DNA of 64,000 nucleotides from Calothrix sp. NIES-4105 (GCF_002368415.1 NZ_AP018290.1:62001-126000), one strand, 5' to 3'; positions 44,634-54,027 are shown, counted from the first letter of the stretch. Notes: a model not told the origin generated them from the letters alone. Translations and numbers: made by a program.

Positions 44634-44830
44634 TTTTCTTTTCCTGGTTTAATTATGAAATTTTCAGATTTGGAGAAACACTATAATTCGCTGTGGGCTT
44701 AATAATGCAAATGCACTATAATCTCAAAATACTGTCATAAGCTAACCCTAGCTATTGATTCAATCATTAATATATAGGCGCCAACGTTATCAATTTATGC
44801 AGCGCCTTTAATTTTTTGCTCTGGTGTAGT

Positions 44831-44895
44831 GTAGGTGCGTGGCGCCACGGGTTTTTTCAATGTGGTGAAGTTTTTTATGGCGCCACGCACCCTAC
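44831..44895. repeat. GTAGGGTGCGTGA-type hairpin element, copy with GGCGCC
   Basis: GTAGGTGCGTGGCGCCA and TGGCGCCACGCACCCTAC are near-perfect inverted ends, each containing GGCGCC, around about 30 bases. It lies between the caspase and CHAT genes and could act as a terminator or mRNA stabiliser. Confidence 0.75.
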
Positions 44896-44927
44896 ATTGA
44901 AATTTTATGGTGGCATCATATTATACT

Positions 44928-47669
44928 TTACGTCATATCGTTCCACGTTGGTGGTGTTTGGGATGGGTTTTGGATGATAACGGGCAACCATGTGGAAGTA
45001 GGATATTCGTTTTCTAGTCCTTGTAGTTTTTCTCTTGCTTCTCTAACTGATATATATAGAGGTTTACCTCTGGAGAATGCTGTAAGGAAGTTTTTTAAGA
45101 ATTCTTGCGCTACCTTGTCTGGAACCCCTTCACGCATTACTATCATTTGAGGTATATGTAATTCTGCTAGGTTTAATGCTAGTCCTAGTCCATCGCAGGA
45201 GTTGAAGATTGCTAGTTTTAATCCTTGTTGAATTGCTTTTTGTAGCGCATTTTTTAATTGGGGTATGCTTAAGGTTTCGTTTTTGTTGATGCTAATTTGA
45301 CCTATTTCTTGTATTGTACTACTGTGTCCCGCAAAAAATAGGATATCCCACGGTTGTTGCCATAGTTCATCGTTGATTTGTTTGCGCTGCGGTTCTACTA
45401 AAAATGTTACTTCGCTATTCGGTAGTTGTTCTAGGATTTTTCTGTCTTGGTTTATGTCTATCCCTGTGCTGTCTCCTAGTATTGCTAAAATTTTAACGCA
45501 ATTATTCCTTTTTTGCGGCGCCTCGATTCGGTTATATGTTGCGGTATATATTGCTAATTCTGCATTTTTGTATGTGTCAAAGAAGTTCCACTGCTGAAAG
45601 GGTAGTTTGAGTAAGGTGCGATTTTCGGTTTGTAATATAATACGTATCGTTTCTGTTGGGTTTAGTTGTTCAAGGAGTTTTTCTTTGATAAATCGGAATG
45701 ATTCTGAGTTATTTAACCAGTGATTTAAATATTGTTTGAAACGTTTTGCAGATGCTTCACATTCTTCAAAATAGTCGTAACGACTGATGTTTGTAATTTG
45801 TGTGTCGGGAATTTCTAACCGCGCGCTTACTTGTAGAGTACGATAGTAAGTTGACTGCCACTGACTATATAATATCTCTAGTTGCGGCGCCGCTGGTAGT
45901 TTTGCTGTACACTCTACAAATGGTGTTGTACCTTCAAGAGCTATTTGTAGTGTGACAGGAAACCCTGTAGCTATTAAATCTCCGTCTCCAATTTTAAGTA
46001 CTACTAGTTTACCTTGTAATTCTGGTTTAGATGCAGGCGCCACAATCATTTGCATCAAGTTCTTTAAATCGGCTTGATGTTGACGATATAATTCTATTTG
46101 CTCATCTTTGCTTTGTAATTGCGCTTGATATTTGGCTTCGATTGCTTGGAGTGCTATCTGGTAACTTTGTGTAAAATCAGCATGTATCTTTGTTTTATTC
46201 GCTTCTTCGGTTACTTCGACTTTGACTACTACTACTCCATCTCCTTTATTTTCGATACTTCTTATTGCTAATTGCGTATCCTCATTTGCTACCTTGACAT
46301 CCACAAGGGCACTATATAATGCTTGTAAATCTAATCCGTTTTGAAATATTAAATCAACTGTATTAATAAATACCTGAAATAATTTAGTAAATTCTCCGGG
46401 TGCAAAGACTCCACTACTTGGACGACGTTCACCTTGGTTGTTTAATAAATATATGTAATCACATCTTACTTCTTCTAACTGGGTAGTGTTATCTATATTC
46501 CAAGCTTCTAAACATGCTGCTGTTAGTCTTGCGTGTTGAAAGTTGGTGTTTATAGCTTGTGCTTTGGTAAAGTTCGCACGTTCTAAAATTGCATCTACAA
46601 ATGTTGCAGAACTGATATCAGCTTCGGTAAAGTTCGCTTCACTCAAATCGGCGCCTGCTAAATTGCCACCTTTAATGTTGCATCCAATGTATAATTGTTT
46701 AACACCTCGTTTTTTGACTAGTAGTTCTCGCACTTTCGGATTTACTAAAATTGTATTGCCGACTCTAGAACAATCTAGTTTTTGGACAAGGTGAAAGTTT
46801 GTATGTATCAGAGTTGCATTGCTAAAATTGCAGTGTTTGAGAATGCTTTGCTGAAAGTTGGTTTGGGTAAGATTGGCATTTGTAAAACTTGTACCACGTA
46901 TTGAAGCTAAATTTACTGCTATGGTACGAAAGAACAAAAACTTCTCTTCGTTTTTAAAGACTTGTCTTGATAGATAGCTACCTAATAATGTCCCTGTAAG
47001 TGCTGTACATATTCCTACACTTATTGCGCTGACAAATGCATTATTATTGTTGGTAATGAAAGCACCTAAAGCGACTCCCCCTATTCCACCCGCGATGACT
47101 GCAAATACTGCTATAATTACACCTGTAGCGCGCGTCAGTATTATTGTCATTGTAAACGAAACGGCCATTACCAAACCAAAAGCAACGTTTACAGCAACTA
47201 AAACCCCTGCTACCGAACCTGCTATTACCCCATCAATAGCAGTAACTGCAGCTATTGCTATTGCTACAGCACCAACAACAGCAGCAGCACCAAGCGCAAC
47301 TTCGATTGTTTGATAATTTATTAGTATACAGAAAACCGTTAGTGTAACTAATGCAATACCACCAGCAACAAAAGTATAGTTTAATCCATTTTGAACAGCA
47401 AAAAATATAAAATCGGTTGCTATAACTCCTGAAAACGCAGCTGCAAATCCGCAAATTCCCGATAAAATCAAAGCAACTCCTATCAAAAGCAGATTTTGAG
47501 AATTTCCTAAACCTGCTTTGGCATGACTAAAGTTGGCGCCTACAAGTGTGGTATCACTAAAATCGGCACCGCGTATGTCACAATAGCTAAAGTTGGCGCC
47601 TCTAAGATTGGCGCCACGAAATGAACGACCACGAAGGTCTTGATATGCAAAGTTTATTGGATACTCCAT
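44928..47669 (-). CDS. Pentapeptide repeat / multi-membrane-helix / CHAT protein
   Basis: The 913-residue protein combines four parts. Pentapeptide repeats lie at about 10-55 (FRGANLRGANFSY), with a second block at about 265-385. Between them sit about eight hydrophobic helices (residues 58-240, e.g. LLLIGVALILSGICGFAA). A coiled coil at about 490-540 (KYQAQLQSKDEQIELYRQHQ) follows. A C-terminal CHAT peptidase domain has catalytic His782 (LFFAGHSSTI) and Cys825 (IFNSCDGLGL). The layout suggests a membrane-held clan-CD protease. It lies between the MazF/HEAT protein gene and the caspase-lipase gene on the same strand, in the sigma-factor cluster. Proteolysis is a family inference; the substrate is unknown, and the downstream caspase is an obvious candidate. 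Confidence 0.85.
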   Translation of the reverse strand: MEYPINFAYQDLRGRSFRGANLRGANFSYCDIRGADFSDTTLVGANFSHAKAGLGNSQNLLLIGVALILSGICGFAAAFSGVIATDFIFFAVQNGLNYTFVAGGIALVTLTVFCILINYQTIEVALGAAAVVGAVAIAIAAVTAIDGVIAGSVAGVLVAVNVAFGLVMAVSFTMTIILTRATGVIIAVFAVIAGGIGGVALGAFITNNNNAFVSAISVGICTALTGTLLGSYLSRQVFKNEEKFLFFRTIAVNLASIRGTSFTNANLTQTNFQQSILKHCNFSNATLIHTNFHLVQKLDCSRVGNTILVNPKVRELLVKKRGVKQLYIGCNIKGGNLAGADLSEANFTEADISSATFVDAILERANFTKAQAINTNFQHARLTAACLEAWNIDNTTQLEEVRCDYIYLLNNQGERRPSSGVFAPGEFTKLFQVFINTVDLIFQNGLDLQALYSALVDVKVANEDTQLAIRSIENKGDGVVVVKVEVTEEANKTKIHADFTQSYQIALQAIEAKYQAQLQSKDEQIELYRQHQADLKNLMQMIVAPASKPELQGKLVVLKIGDGDLIATGFPVTLQIALEGTTPFVECTAKLPAAPQLEILYSQWQSTYYRTLQVSARLEIPDTQITNISRYDYFEECEASAKRFKQYLNHWLNNSESFRFIKEKLLEQLNPTETIRIILQTENRTLLKLPFQQWNFFDTYKNAELAIYTATYNRIEAPQKRNNCVKILAILGDSTGIDINQDRKILEQLPNSEVTFLVEPQRKQINDELWQQPWDILFFAGHSSTIQEIGQISINKNETLSIPQLKNALQKAIQQGLKLAIFNSCDGLGLALNLAELHIPQMIVMREGVPDKVAQEFLKNFLTAFSRGKPLYISVREAREKLQGLENEYPTSTWLPVIIQNPSQTPPTWNDMT

Positions 47670-47747
47670 TCGCTCGCTTCATCAAAGCTTCACAATTGTA
47701 GCTTAACGAGTTTGCTGGGTTATAACAATACTCCCTGTGGGTAACTT

Positions 47748-47857
47748 GGCAACGGATACAACGCATGTAACGGATGATTTATTGGTTTCAAACAAAAATT
47801 CGTTAATTTGTTTTCTAAAATAACAAGTACCGTTACATCCTAGAGTCATCCGTTGCC
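47748..47857. repeat. GCAACGGAT-type inverted-repeat element
   Basis: GGCAACGGATACAACGC, then TGTAACGGATGA at the left and CCGTTACATCC, TCATCCGTTGCC at the right are inverted around about 60 AT-rich bases. The element at 57623-57724 is a close relative over its full length; the 13730-13840 copy shares the ends. Confidence 0.7.
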
Positions 47858-47948
47858 AAGATTAATTTGCTCTAACTGTTACTTCCTTCTCTATCATGGG
47901 CAACCTGAAGTTGCGGTAAAAAACTCAGGGTATAATTGTGAGGGCAAA

Positions 47949-48256
47949 ATGTTAAAGGTTGTTATTGGTCATAGTCAAGCCCAGACTCAATTAGTGCTGT
48001 TGAAGAAGTTTTACAGCAGTGTTCTCAAGATTTGATGGACGTGGCGCCTTCTGCGGGTATATTATTCGCAGCCATCGATTTTGACCATGCTATTATTCTT
48101 GAACTTATATCACGGGAATTTCCAAGACTTGAGTTAATTGGTTGCACTACAGATGGTGAAATGTCATCTAAAATCTGGTTTCAGCAAGATTCATTAGTAC
48201 TAATACTTTTTTGTTCTGACACTGTGGAAAAGAATTTGTCATCACTATACCAATAA
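47949..48256 (+). pseudogene. Remnant of a FIST-domain signal protein gene
   Basis: From the ATG at 47949 the sequence reads MLKVVIGHSQAQTQ, then shifts frame and continues VEEVLQQCSQDLMDVAPSAG, ILFAAIDFDHAIILELI, LIGCTTDGEMSSK and FQQDSLVLILFCSD. This is the N-terminal FIST ligand-binding domain, found in sensory proteins that may bind amino acids. It lacks the rest of FIST and the C-terminal FIST_C region. It is on the plus strand, opposite the neighbouring cluster, and truncated next to the stop codon of the minus-strand gene at 48264. The frameshift and truncation make it non-functional. Confidence 0.8.
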
Positions 48257-48263
48257 AACAAGC

Positions 48264-49535
48264 CTAAATAACAAAATGTTCGATAATCTCAGCTTCTCCT
48301 AAAATAATTTTAACACTAAAAGGTTCGCCGAGTTCTCCGCTAAATTTAAGCTGTATGAATACGTCTGCTAGCTGCGCTGTTACTTTTCTTAGTACTTTAC
48401 CTGTTGTGTCGAGTAATGCTAACTTTAATTGCGGTGGTAAATAAATTTCTCTCCCAGTGGGGTAGACTTGTAGTAATACCCCAAATCTATTATTGATTTT
48501 AGGAATTAATGCTACTGCTAAAGCAACTCCTTCACCTGCTAACTGTATTCCTAAATCGATTAATTTGACCCTTCGCACTCCTACTGCTGCGTTTCCTGGG
48601 TCTATTTGCCATAAGCTTTCCACTGCTGTCCACAATGTTTCGTCGTCTTGAGTCGTTTGTATTAAGTCACTAAGTGCTTGTATTGCGCTTTGATTATTTT
48701 TCCCAATTTCACCTAGTCTTTTTGCTATACTCTGTTTTTGAGATTCGTCGCGAAGAAGCGATAATTGTTTTATAAGTGTGGAAACCTCATCGAGAGTGGA
48801 TATTGTGTACTCACGCTTAATGCTGCGAGTCGCAACTGCGCTCTTTGGTAATGAAGATGTAATTTGCCACTCTGGTTGATGTATACTTTTTAACCATTGA
48901 GTTATAGTAATCGGTGTTTTCAAGGTATTTTGAGTTAATTCAATAATGTTATTAGGTGTAGTATTGGTTAAGTCTTGCTCGGTTTGCACTGCTTGATTTA
49001 ATGCTTGTTCCGCCATTGGAATTATACTGTATTGATTGTTACTTTTAGCTATTGGCGCCTTCAATATATTGCTTTTGTTTTGTTCAGAGGAGTGAAAACC
49101 TTTGAGGATGTCGTTATTTAAAAGCGTTTGACTACCTCGTTTAAGTCCCAAGCTTTGAAGCAAGAGATTTGTTGGTGATTTTTCTAGTAAACCATGAAAA
49201 CAATCTCCAATATCTAATAGTGTTTCATATATTTGATATGATAAGCGGGCGCCTGTAGGGTTACGTAAATCGCATACGAACATGGGAAATACTAACCAAG
49301 TCTCAGCAAGTAAATCTTTTTTTAACCCAGAAATGCTGCTTGGAATTAATATATCTATTTCACTCAGAAAATTTGTTTCTTCTGATAATAGCATTACAGA
49401 AACAATTGGTAATACTGCTTCTTCTGGTTCTGTAATAATCATGACACGTAACCGTTCAGGGGGCGCCTGATGGCACGAGATTGGAATTGATAGTTGATTA
49501 AGTTCCCAAATTTCACCAGGTAATGGTTGTCGCAT
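48264..49535 (-). CDS. Protein with MazF/PemK-like N-terminus, HEAT-like middle and DUF1822-like C-terminus
   Basis: The 423-residue product opens PLPGEIWELNQLSIPISCHQ, with later ILIPSSISGLKKDLLAETWL. That is the strand pattern and GLKKD turn of MazF/PemK toxins, although catalytic identity is uncertain. Residues about 265-325 look like HEAT/EZ repeats (KRLGEIGKNNQSAIQALSDL, ESLWQIDPGNAAVGVR). The last 100 (LLQVYPTGREIYLPPQLKLA, LKFSGELGEPFSVKIILGEA) match the C-terminus of cyanobacterial DUF1822 proteins, which from memory often follow a sigma factor gene. Here such a gene lies 84 bases upstream. The role is likely regulatory; I cannot tell whether it is toxic or structural. Cytosolic. Confidence 0.6.
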   Translation of the reverse strand: MRQPLPGEIWELNQLSIPISCHQAPPERLRVMIITEPEEAVLPIVSVMLLSEETNFLSEIDILIPSSISGLKKDLLAETWLVFPMFVCDLRNPTGARLSYQIYETLLDIGDCFHGLLEKSPTNLLLQSLGLKRGSQTLLNNDILKGFHSSEQNKSNILKAPIAKSNNQYSIIPMAEQALNQAVQTEQDLTNTTPNNIIELTQNTLKTPITITQWLKSIHQPEWQITSSLPKSAVATRSIKREYTISTLDEVSTLIKQLSLLRDESQKQSIAKRLGEIGKNNQSAIQALSDLIQTTQDDETLWTAVESLWQIDPGNAAVGVRRVKLIDLGIQLAGEGVALAVALIPKINNRFGVLLQVYPTGREIYLPPQLKLALLDTTGKVLRKVTAQLADVFIQLKFSGELGEPFSVKIILGEAEIIEHFVI

Positions 49536-49619
49536 AATAAATTAAAGCTTGCGTTATCAATATAACGTTCAATTACGTTTTTATATACTTCAAATTGTAC
49601 AAGTTAATCTAAAATTTAA

Positions 49620-50246
49620 TCACCAACTAGTTTTAGTGCGGCGCCGGAGTTGTTTTTGATTTTGGTTTTTAGTAGAATCAGGTGGCGTGAGTCCTAACTC
49701 AATTACGACACGCAACGCTAACTCCTTGCGTCGTCGAGAAACTTCAGGTTGACTAACTCCAAGTTCGAGTGCAAGTTCTGTTTGCGTCCGTGTTTTCACA
49801 AGTCCTTGCCAAAGTTTTAAATATCGACGTTCAGGATAACGCTGGTCGAGTTTTTTTACTGCTTTGATTACTTGTACCGTAAAATCCGCGCGTTCGACCG
49901 CATCGAAGCTCAACTCATCAGAAATATTATCTAATATAGATATATCGGTACCAGGAACAACTTGATCTAGACTTTGGCACTGTTTACGCAACTCTTTACG
50001 TACAAAGTCTATTATCTCGTAACGCGCGACAACTGTTGCCCAGTGAGAAAACTCTTCAGCACCCCCATGACGAAACCTACCTGCTGAGTAAGCTTCTAAA
50101 ACTTTCATATAAGCAGTTTGCACCGCATCCTCCCAACTTAACGAAGTACCTTGTACAAACTTCTTGGCAATCTTCTCGATAATGCGACGGTGCTTTAAAT
50201 CGAGCAACAGATAATCGTGCGAATATGATAACGGGTTGACTAACAT
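49620..50246 (-). CDS. ECF-like sigma-70 family factor
   Basis: The product of 208 residues (from ATG 50246) has region 2 (LSWEDAVQTAYMKVLEAYSA, then HWATVVARYEIIDFVRKELR) for core binding and -10 recognition. Region 4 has a helix-turn-helix (TQTELALELGVSQPEVSRRR) for -35 recognition. There is no region 1.1 or 3, as in ECF-type or other alternative sigmas. TTG 50267 is open seven codons earlier; ATG 50246 follows AAAGGA at good spacing. It is the first gene of a minus-strand series with the 48264 protein, so it probably drives its own cluster. No anti-sigma factor is obvious unless the downstream protein acts as one. Confidence 0.8.
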   Translation of the reverse strand: MLVNPLSYSHDYLLLDLKHRRIIEKIAKKFVQGTSLSWEDAVQTAYMKVLEAYSAGRFRHGGAEEFSHWATVVARYEIIDFVRKELRKQCQSLDQVVPGTDISILDNISDELSFDAVERADFTVQVIKAVKKLDQRYPERRYLKLWQGLVKTRTQTELALELGVSQPEVSRRRKELALRVVIELGLTPPDSTKNQNQKQLRRRTKTSW

Positions 50247-51134
50247 ACAGATGCGTCCTTTTTCCAAAGTTCTGTTTTCTAAAATCCGGTCTTAGTAATG
50301 CGGACGCAAGATTGTATAGCACCCGCAATCTTCATAGTCGTTTAATAAACAGCTTAATCGCTTTCTACTATGTTGGATTTGCTACTCGTGCCAAAAAATA
50401 AATTGGCACTATGTATAGGGTAAGTTTTTTGGGGTAAGGGGTTTGTTAAACATGCCAGATTTTTAAGTGGCACTTTGGATGTAGACTAAATTTAAACAAC
50501 CAGGTTTCCGAAAAACCAGGTTTTTTGTACTTGTTTATTCATAATTTATAAAGGTATATTTTATAACTATATTGATATATAAGTATTAAAATGTATCTGG
50601 ATTAAATTCAATTATCCGACTTCTCTTCGATCAGGAATTCCAGTTCCTGGTGGCGCCGTTCGGCTAGAGTATAAATCTGTACTGTTCGAGTGAGATATAT
50701 AATAGTTATTTTGGTTGTTGCTGAATATAAACGTTCCTGTAAGAATTAAGAAGACTATTATAGTCCTTTTCATAAGTTAGTGCTTGAACTCGTCGCACTA
50801 ATCTATATGGTGACTTCTTCTAAAATATGCAGTATGATAGACTTTCAATGTAGTGTATGTATAAAATTTGTCTAGTATAATCCCAATCAAAAAACGATAA
50901 TAATAATCAATGAATGCAAAAATCATTTACATAAAGTTGTAAAAACCAAAATAATTCGCAACATAAACAAACCGTAGGTTGGCTACCCCTTACGCGCAAC
51001 CCAACATCAGGCTTACCAACATTGAGTTATAGTTCGATTTTGCATAGTCAAATATAGTCAGACATGGTTTTCTATAATAGATAACTGCCATTTCTTCACA
51101 AAACCTTATAGAAGGATTGAAACTTAATTCTTAC
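50247..51134. other. Intergenic region upstream of the sigma gene
   Basis: About 890 bases with no credible gene. It contains direct AACCAGGTTT words (50500-50530), one GGCGCC near 50653 next to a CAGGAATTCCAGTTCCTG hairpin, and at 51103-51122 a single sequence resembling the end of a CRISPR repeat. The right part probably includes the end of the TnpB transcript. Confidence 0.45.
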
Positions 51135-52391
51135 TTAGAAGGGAGTCACCATTTTGAGTGCATGACCTTCTAAATTTACCTTCCTGGGGGTAACTAACAC
51201 CTCACTATTCCTTATCCCGAAGGCTTCAGGAAATGCTTTTTTTAGGATGTTGTAACTGCCGTTGACATCGGCATTTATAGCAATACCATTCTGCGAAATA
51301 TACAAACCTCTTTTTACTCGTTTACCGGATGCTACCCAGTCTACAGGTTTAGAATTATATGTTGGAATAAAATCATTATCTAAAAAGCTTGCCTTGCTGG
51401 TGTAGGATTCTTCTTGAATAATTACTTGAATCCCTTTCATAGCAGCTTTATAGGTGAGCAGTTCAATTAATTGTGCATGAGGAATCTGCACAAAATTCTG
51501 ATTGTTAACTGCTCCTATATTAATACCATTCTTCCAACCCTTGTTTTTTCCCAGCACTAGTTTACTAACTCCTAATTCTGCTAAAAGATTAATTACGTAA
51601 GTCGATGCTCTATGCAAATAATCTCTAACTTTGTGGTTTCTATAAGTAGTAAACCTCTTTAAACGTTTTGAACTGTTGTTGCCATTCTCTGAAGTAATTG
51701 CCGCGCGCTTTGAATTATAGAACTGGTTTATTGACTTTAACGGTCTACCATTAATGAGAACTGGACTAAAACCAGGCACATTTGAAGTTATAGCCATCAA
51801 GTTATTAACACCAAAATCTATTGCTGCAATTGAATTGTTATCGGATTCGGTCACATCAGGGATTTCGTAAACTATTTCTAAAACGTAATGGTCAAGTTTT
51901 GGTACAATGCGGGATTGACAGTACTTATTTATTGACCCAAGTTTTACACAAGTTTCAAAGCAGTAATCAATCTCAGATAGCTTGATTAATTCCTGACCTA
52001 ATTGCTTTTTGGAAGTAGCCTGAGAAGTGAAAATTACACAATATCTACCATATGAATCTAAATATCCAGGTATGTTTGGTCTACCTGTAAATTTCGAGTC
52101 ATCTAAACTATATTCCAAACTGGCAGCTTTAAATGATGTCCAGTTCTGTGCGACTAGTTTTAGAACTTGCTGAGATACCTTTGCAGGAAGTGCTTTGTAT
52201 TCCGAAGAATCTTTCATGATCTGGTACAACCTATTGTATTGAGGAACAGAACTTTGTCCCCAAGAAAAGAAAGCTTGTCTCATGATATAGGTTGCAGCAT
52301 TGTACAAATTCTTGGATGCAAAACACATCTCATCAATTTGTTTATAGACTTGATGGTTTGATTTTATTACTCTCCTTTCTACTAACTGCAT
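51135..52391 (-). CDS. tnpB: TnpB (IS200/IS605-family OrfB) RNA-guided nuclease homologue
   Basis: The 418-residue protein has the N-terminal helical region of OrfB (EMCFASKNLYNAATYIMRQA) and a RuvC-like domain with all three acids: Asp192 (AAIDFGVNNLMA), Glu328 (IIQEESYTSKAS) and Asp375 (AINADVNGSYNIL). The zinc ribbon usually between the last two is reduced: TSKASFLDNDFIPTY has no Cys pairs. Characterised TnpB proteins are guided by an omega RNA from the element's right end and cut DNA. Here that RNA would read through 51134-51060. No TnpA is present, so the element cannot move by itself. Left and right IS ends were not identified. Confidence 0.85.
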   Translation of the reverse strand: MQLVERRVIKSNHQVYKQIDEMCFASKNLYNAATYIMRQAFFSWGQSSVPQYNRLYQIMKDSSEYKALPAKVSQQVLKLVAQNWTSFKAASLEYSLDDSKFTGRPNIPGYLDSYGRYCVIFTSQATSKKQLGQELIKLSEIDYCFETCVKLGSINKYCQSRIVPKLDHYVLEIVYEIPDVTESDNNSIAAIDFGVNNLMAITSNVPGFSPVLINGRPLKSINQFYNSKRAAITSENGNNSSKRLKRFTTYRNHKVRDYLHRASTYVINLLAELGVSKLVLGKNKGWKNGINIGAVNNQNFVQIPHAQLIELLTYKAAMKGIQVIIQEESYTSKASFLDNDFIPTYNSKPVDWVASGKRVKRGLYISQNGIAINADVNGSYNILKKAFPEAFGIRNSEVLVTPRKVNLEGHALKMVTPF

Positions 52392-52538
52392 ATTCTTTAA
52401 ATCACCTGTTTAAAGTATCGACCTATTATTAATCTACCAACAAATCAAAATCTTTTTATATTTGTGATTATATTGTTACATATCTTAACTATGAACTTAA
52501 TAGCTTTCGCTCACAATAAGGGGACGCATTCAATCGGT

Positions 52539-52610
52539 AAAAATTGGACAACCTTCAAGCCCAACCCCTCGTGATTCCCAATATCTCTATAATAAGGTTG
52601 TCCAATTTTT
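52539..52610. repeat. Long perfect inverted repeat
   Basis: AAAAATTGGACAACCTT at 52539-52555 and AAGGTTGTCCAATTTTT at 52594-52610 are perfect 17-base arms around 38 bases. It lies 150 bases upstream of the tnpB start. It could be an element end, an operator or a small RNA terminator. Confidence 0.75.
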
Positions 52611-52617
52611 CCAGTAT

Positions 52618-52755
52618 TTATTCCACGGGAGTGGTTGCTTCCGTTGAGTCTTGTAAGCGTAAACTTTTGGCATTATAGTTTGTTTCAATAAAGCTTTCAT
52701 CCACAATTACTGCACCGACACGCGCGGGAAGTTGCAATTGGTTGGAGGGAAATTA
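52618..52755 (-). pseudogene. C-terminal remnant of an unidentified gene
   Basis: On the minus strand an open stretch of about 40 codons reads NQLQLPARVGAVIVDESFIE, TNYNAKSLRLQDSTEATTPV, E and TAA. It has no start and meets TAA upstream. The peptide is protein-like, so this is probably the tail of a deleted gene. I do not recognise the family. Confidence 0.35.
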
Positions 52756-53017
52756 GGCTGTTTACTCCTTAATGCGGGCAAAGTTACGGAAGCTATGTGC
52801 TATGCTTACACAGAAAAACGGAGCGTACTTTGTGCAGATAGTTTTATAGTTTGTAATATTATACTATACCAGACTATTTTAGCCTATATAATGAGTAAAG
52901 TTTTATCATACATTCACATAAAGTCATAAAAACCAAAATCATTTGTAACAGTAACAATGTTCTACAAAAATCAAAATACTTGTATATTGGGCATTACAGC
53001 GTCTATCAATCACGCAA

Positions 53018-53950
53018 ATGACAGATAAAAATCCACCAACAGCATACGATTCTCCTTGGAAAGATATTTTACAAACATACTTCGAGGACTTCATGCTATT
53101 TTTCTTTCCCAACGCACATAGGGAAATAGACTGGACAAAACAAGTTGAATTTTTAGATAAAGAACTAGAGGAAATTACCAAGGATGCGGAAATTGGGCGC
53201 CGTTTTGCAGATAAGCTTGTACAAGTACATCTGAAAAATGGAGAGGAAGGTTTGTTACTGATACATGTAGAAGTTCAAGCTCAAGAAGAATCAGAGTTTG
53301 AAGTTCGCATGTTTATTTATAACTTCCGTATCTATAATAAATACAAAAAGAAAGTCATTTCCGTGGCAGTGCTTGGAGACGATAATCCAAATTGGAGACC
53401 CTCAGTATTCAATTATAGCTTATTTGGCTGTACATTATTCTTTGAGTATCCAATTATCAAGCTACTAGACTACCAACAACAGCAATCTGAACTATCTACT
53501 AACCCCAATCCCTTTGCTACAGTAATCATGGCACACTTGGCTGCCATGAATACCCGTAGCGATCGAACCGCACGTAAGCAACAAAAGCTAGCATTAGTGC
53601 AGCAACTGTACTCAACAGGTTATACAGAGCAACAAGTCATAGATTTATTTGCTTTCTTAGATTGGATGTTAACATTGCCACCAAACTTGGAAGCAGAGTT
53701 TAAACTTGAGGTAGAACAACTGGAGGATAGACAGAGTATGAAGTATGTAACTAGTATTGAGCGTAGTGGTATTGAGAAAGGTAAAAAGGAACTGGTAACA
53801 CGCCTTCTCAATCGTCGCTTAGGTAATATTGATGACCAAAAGCTCTCTGTTATATCCTCTTTATCAGTTGAACAATTGGATGAATTGGGAGAAGCACTAC
53901 TTGATTTTACATCAGTAGCTGATTTAACAGCTTGGTTAGAGCAACGATAA
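53018..53950 (+). CDS. Rpn family nuclease/transposase-like protein with DUF4351 tail
   Basis: The 310-residue protein begins with the pattern of PD-(D/E)XK transposase-like proteins: YDSPWKDILQTYFEDFMLFF, FPNAHREIDWT, then ADKLVQVHLKNGEEGLLLIH and VEVQAQEESEFEVRM. The D..LVQV and HVEVQ strands carry the nuclease core. The C-terminus (ELVTRLLNRRLGNIDDQKLS, LDELGEALLDFTSVADLTAW) is DUF4351. These genes are multi-copy in cyanobacteria. The relatives RpnA-E in Escherichia coli promote recombination through DNA cutting. It is full length and alone. Activity is a family inference. Confidence 0.85.
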   Translation: MTDKNPPTAYDSPWKDILQTYFEDFMLFFFPNAHREIDWTKQVEFLDKELEEITKDAEIGRRFADKLVQVHLKNGEEGLLLIHVEVQAQEESEFEVRMFIYNFRIYNKYKKKVISVAVLGDDNPNWRPSVFNYSLFGCTLFFEYPIIKLLDYQQQQSELSTNPNPFATVIMAHLAAMNTRSDRTARKQQKLALVQQLYSTGYTEQQVIDLFAFLDWMLTLPPNLEAEFKLEVEQLEDRQSMKYVTSIERSGIEKGKKELVTRLLNRRLGNIDDQKLSVISSLSVEQLDELGEALLDFTSVADLTAWLEQR

Positions 53951-53952
53951 AC

Positions 53953-54017
53953 GTAGGGTGTGTGGCGCCATTACAAACCTTCAACGAAGCGCATAATTTT
54001 TTAGCGCCACGCACCAT
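53953..54017. repeat. GTAGGGTGCGTGA-type hairpin element between convergent genes
   Basis: GTAGGGTGTGTGGCGCCA and TAGCGCCACGCACCATC are inverted ends around about 30 bases. It separates the convergent genes at 53950 and 54028 and may end both transcripts. Confidence 0.7.
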
Positions 54018-54027
54018 CTAATATAAG

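Larger units (their letters stand above)
52392..53017. other. Intergenic region with long hairpin and gene remnant
   Basis: Contains the hairpin at 52539-52610 and the remnant at 52618-52755, both described separately. The ORF at 52732-52929 is not believed. Confidence 0.4.

Noticed and set aside
47047-47313. Ala/Thr-rich plus-strand ORF
   Set aside because: Antisense shadow of the membrane helices of the pentapeptide-CHAT protein.
51103-51122. CRISPR array
   Set aside because: Only one repeat-like sequence; no second copy or spacer at regular distance, and no cas genes.
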